Source: Niabella yanshanensis
GTDB taxonomy: Bacteria; Bacteroidota; Bacteroidia; Chitinophagales; Chitinophagaceae
DNA length: 64,000 nt
Assembly: GCF_034424215.1 (NCBI RefSeq)
Contig: NZ_CP139960.1
Span: forward strand, 4,464,001 to 4,528,000
Reading direction: 5' to 3'
The stretch's first letter is position 1. Every line of letters starts with the position of its first letter. Below, piece by piece: positions 63,990 to 64,000 of the stretch. The notes under the pieces are model-generated. The model worked only from the letters and a program-made list of their open reading frames with translations. It was not told the DNA's origin and searched no databases. The translations under genes were made by a program, and so were the position numbers.

Positions 63990-63997
63990 TAAATTTG
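63990..63997 (+). promoter_or_regulatory. Putative -7 element at the window edge
   Basis: TAAATTTG matches TAnnTTTG at the very end of the window and may belong to a gene beyond it. The 70 bases before it are AT-rich; no -33 TTTG was seen. Confidence 0.3.
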
Positions 63998-64000
63998 GTA

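Overview
The window is a chromosomal segment of a member of the Bacteroidota, most likely a Chitinophagaceae-like organism. This is inferred from content: a SusC/SusD pair with ECF sigma factor and FecR, Bacteroidota promoter elements (TTTG-N19-TAnnTTTG), DUF4476 and DUF3347 proteins, a YpdA-type reductase, a porin inside a kdp operon, and few visible Shine-Dalgarno sequences. No phage, insertion sequence, CRISPR array or integrase was seen. Nearly all of the sequence is core-type DNA, about 55 real genes plus one tRNA.

Region 1 (1-9382) is a nearly complete molybdenum-cofactor locus. A sulfite-reductase-like/rubredoxin fusion is followed by mobA (reverse strand). Then come a MOSC protein, moaA, moeA, a TauE-type permease, a small secreted SUOX-like domain, moaD, a moeB-rhodanese fusion, moaE and a moaC-mogA fusion. 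Together they cover GTP to cyclic pyranopterin, molybdopterin, adenylated molybdopterin, Mo insertion and GMP attachment. The upstream neighbour is probably a nitrate or nitrite assimilation operon outside the window. Region 2 (9385-15465) holds an ABC-F ATPase, a DUF3347 protein, tRNA-Lys(CTT), a GNAT enzyme, an aspartyl-hydroxylase-like dioxygenase and an acyltransferase.

Region 3 (15547-26068) is a Kdp potassium-uptake locus with unusual regulation. An NtrC-type sigma54 activator replaces KdpE. Two tiny overlapping membrane ORFs (the second is kdpF) precede kdpA-kdpB-kdpC. They are followed by an outer-membrane porin, a KdpD cut down to its N-terminal and USP domains, and a separate HAMP/PAS histidine kinase. 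A 536-base gap after it is rich in hairpins and has no gene.

Region 4 (26605-34914) has a siderophore-type TonB receptor with a PepSY membrane protein, and a ROK regulator divergent from a Tat-exported Gfo/Idh/MocA oxidoreductase and a DUF1080 protein. A SIMPL protein follows. Region 5 (35028-43670) is mostly housekeeping: an outer-membrane barrel, M48 protease, plsY, prmA, DUF445, ypdA, the pyruvate dehydrogenase E1 beta subunit, and an NtrX-like regulator that lacks both the sigma54 loop and the DNA-binding domain.

Region 6 (43807-53880) has an exported TldD/TldE-like pair, a lipoprotein, a LemA-LemA-TPM-TPM operon, an esterase, a DUF4476 protein and truA. Region 7 (54020-63784) is an ECF sigma/FecR-controlled SusCD locus. 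It carries an exported endonuclease/exonuclease/phosphatase-fold lipoprotein and a large unknown lipoprotein, and ends in a perfect terminator.

The features most worth a second look are the split-sensor Kdp system, the exported TldD/TldE pair, the FecR with two STN-like domains beside an STN-less SusC, the structured intergenic region at 26187-26604, and degenerate heptamer tracts in three intergenic gaps.
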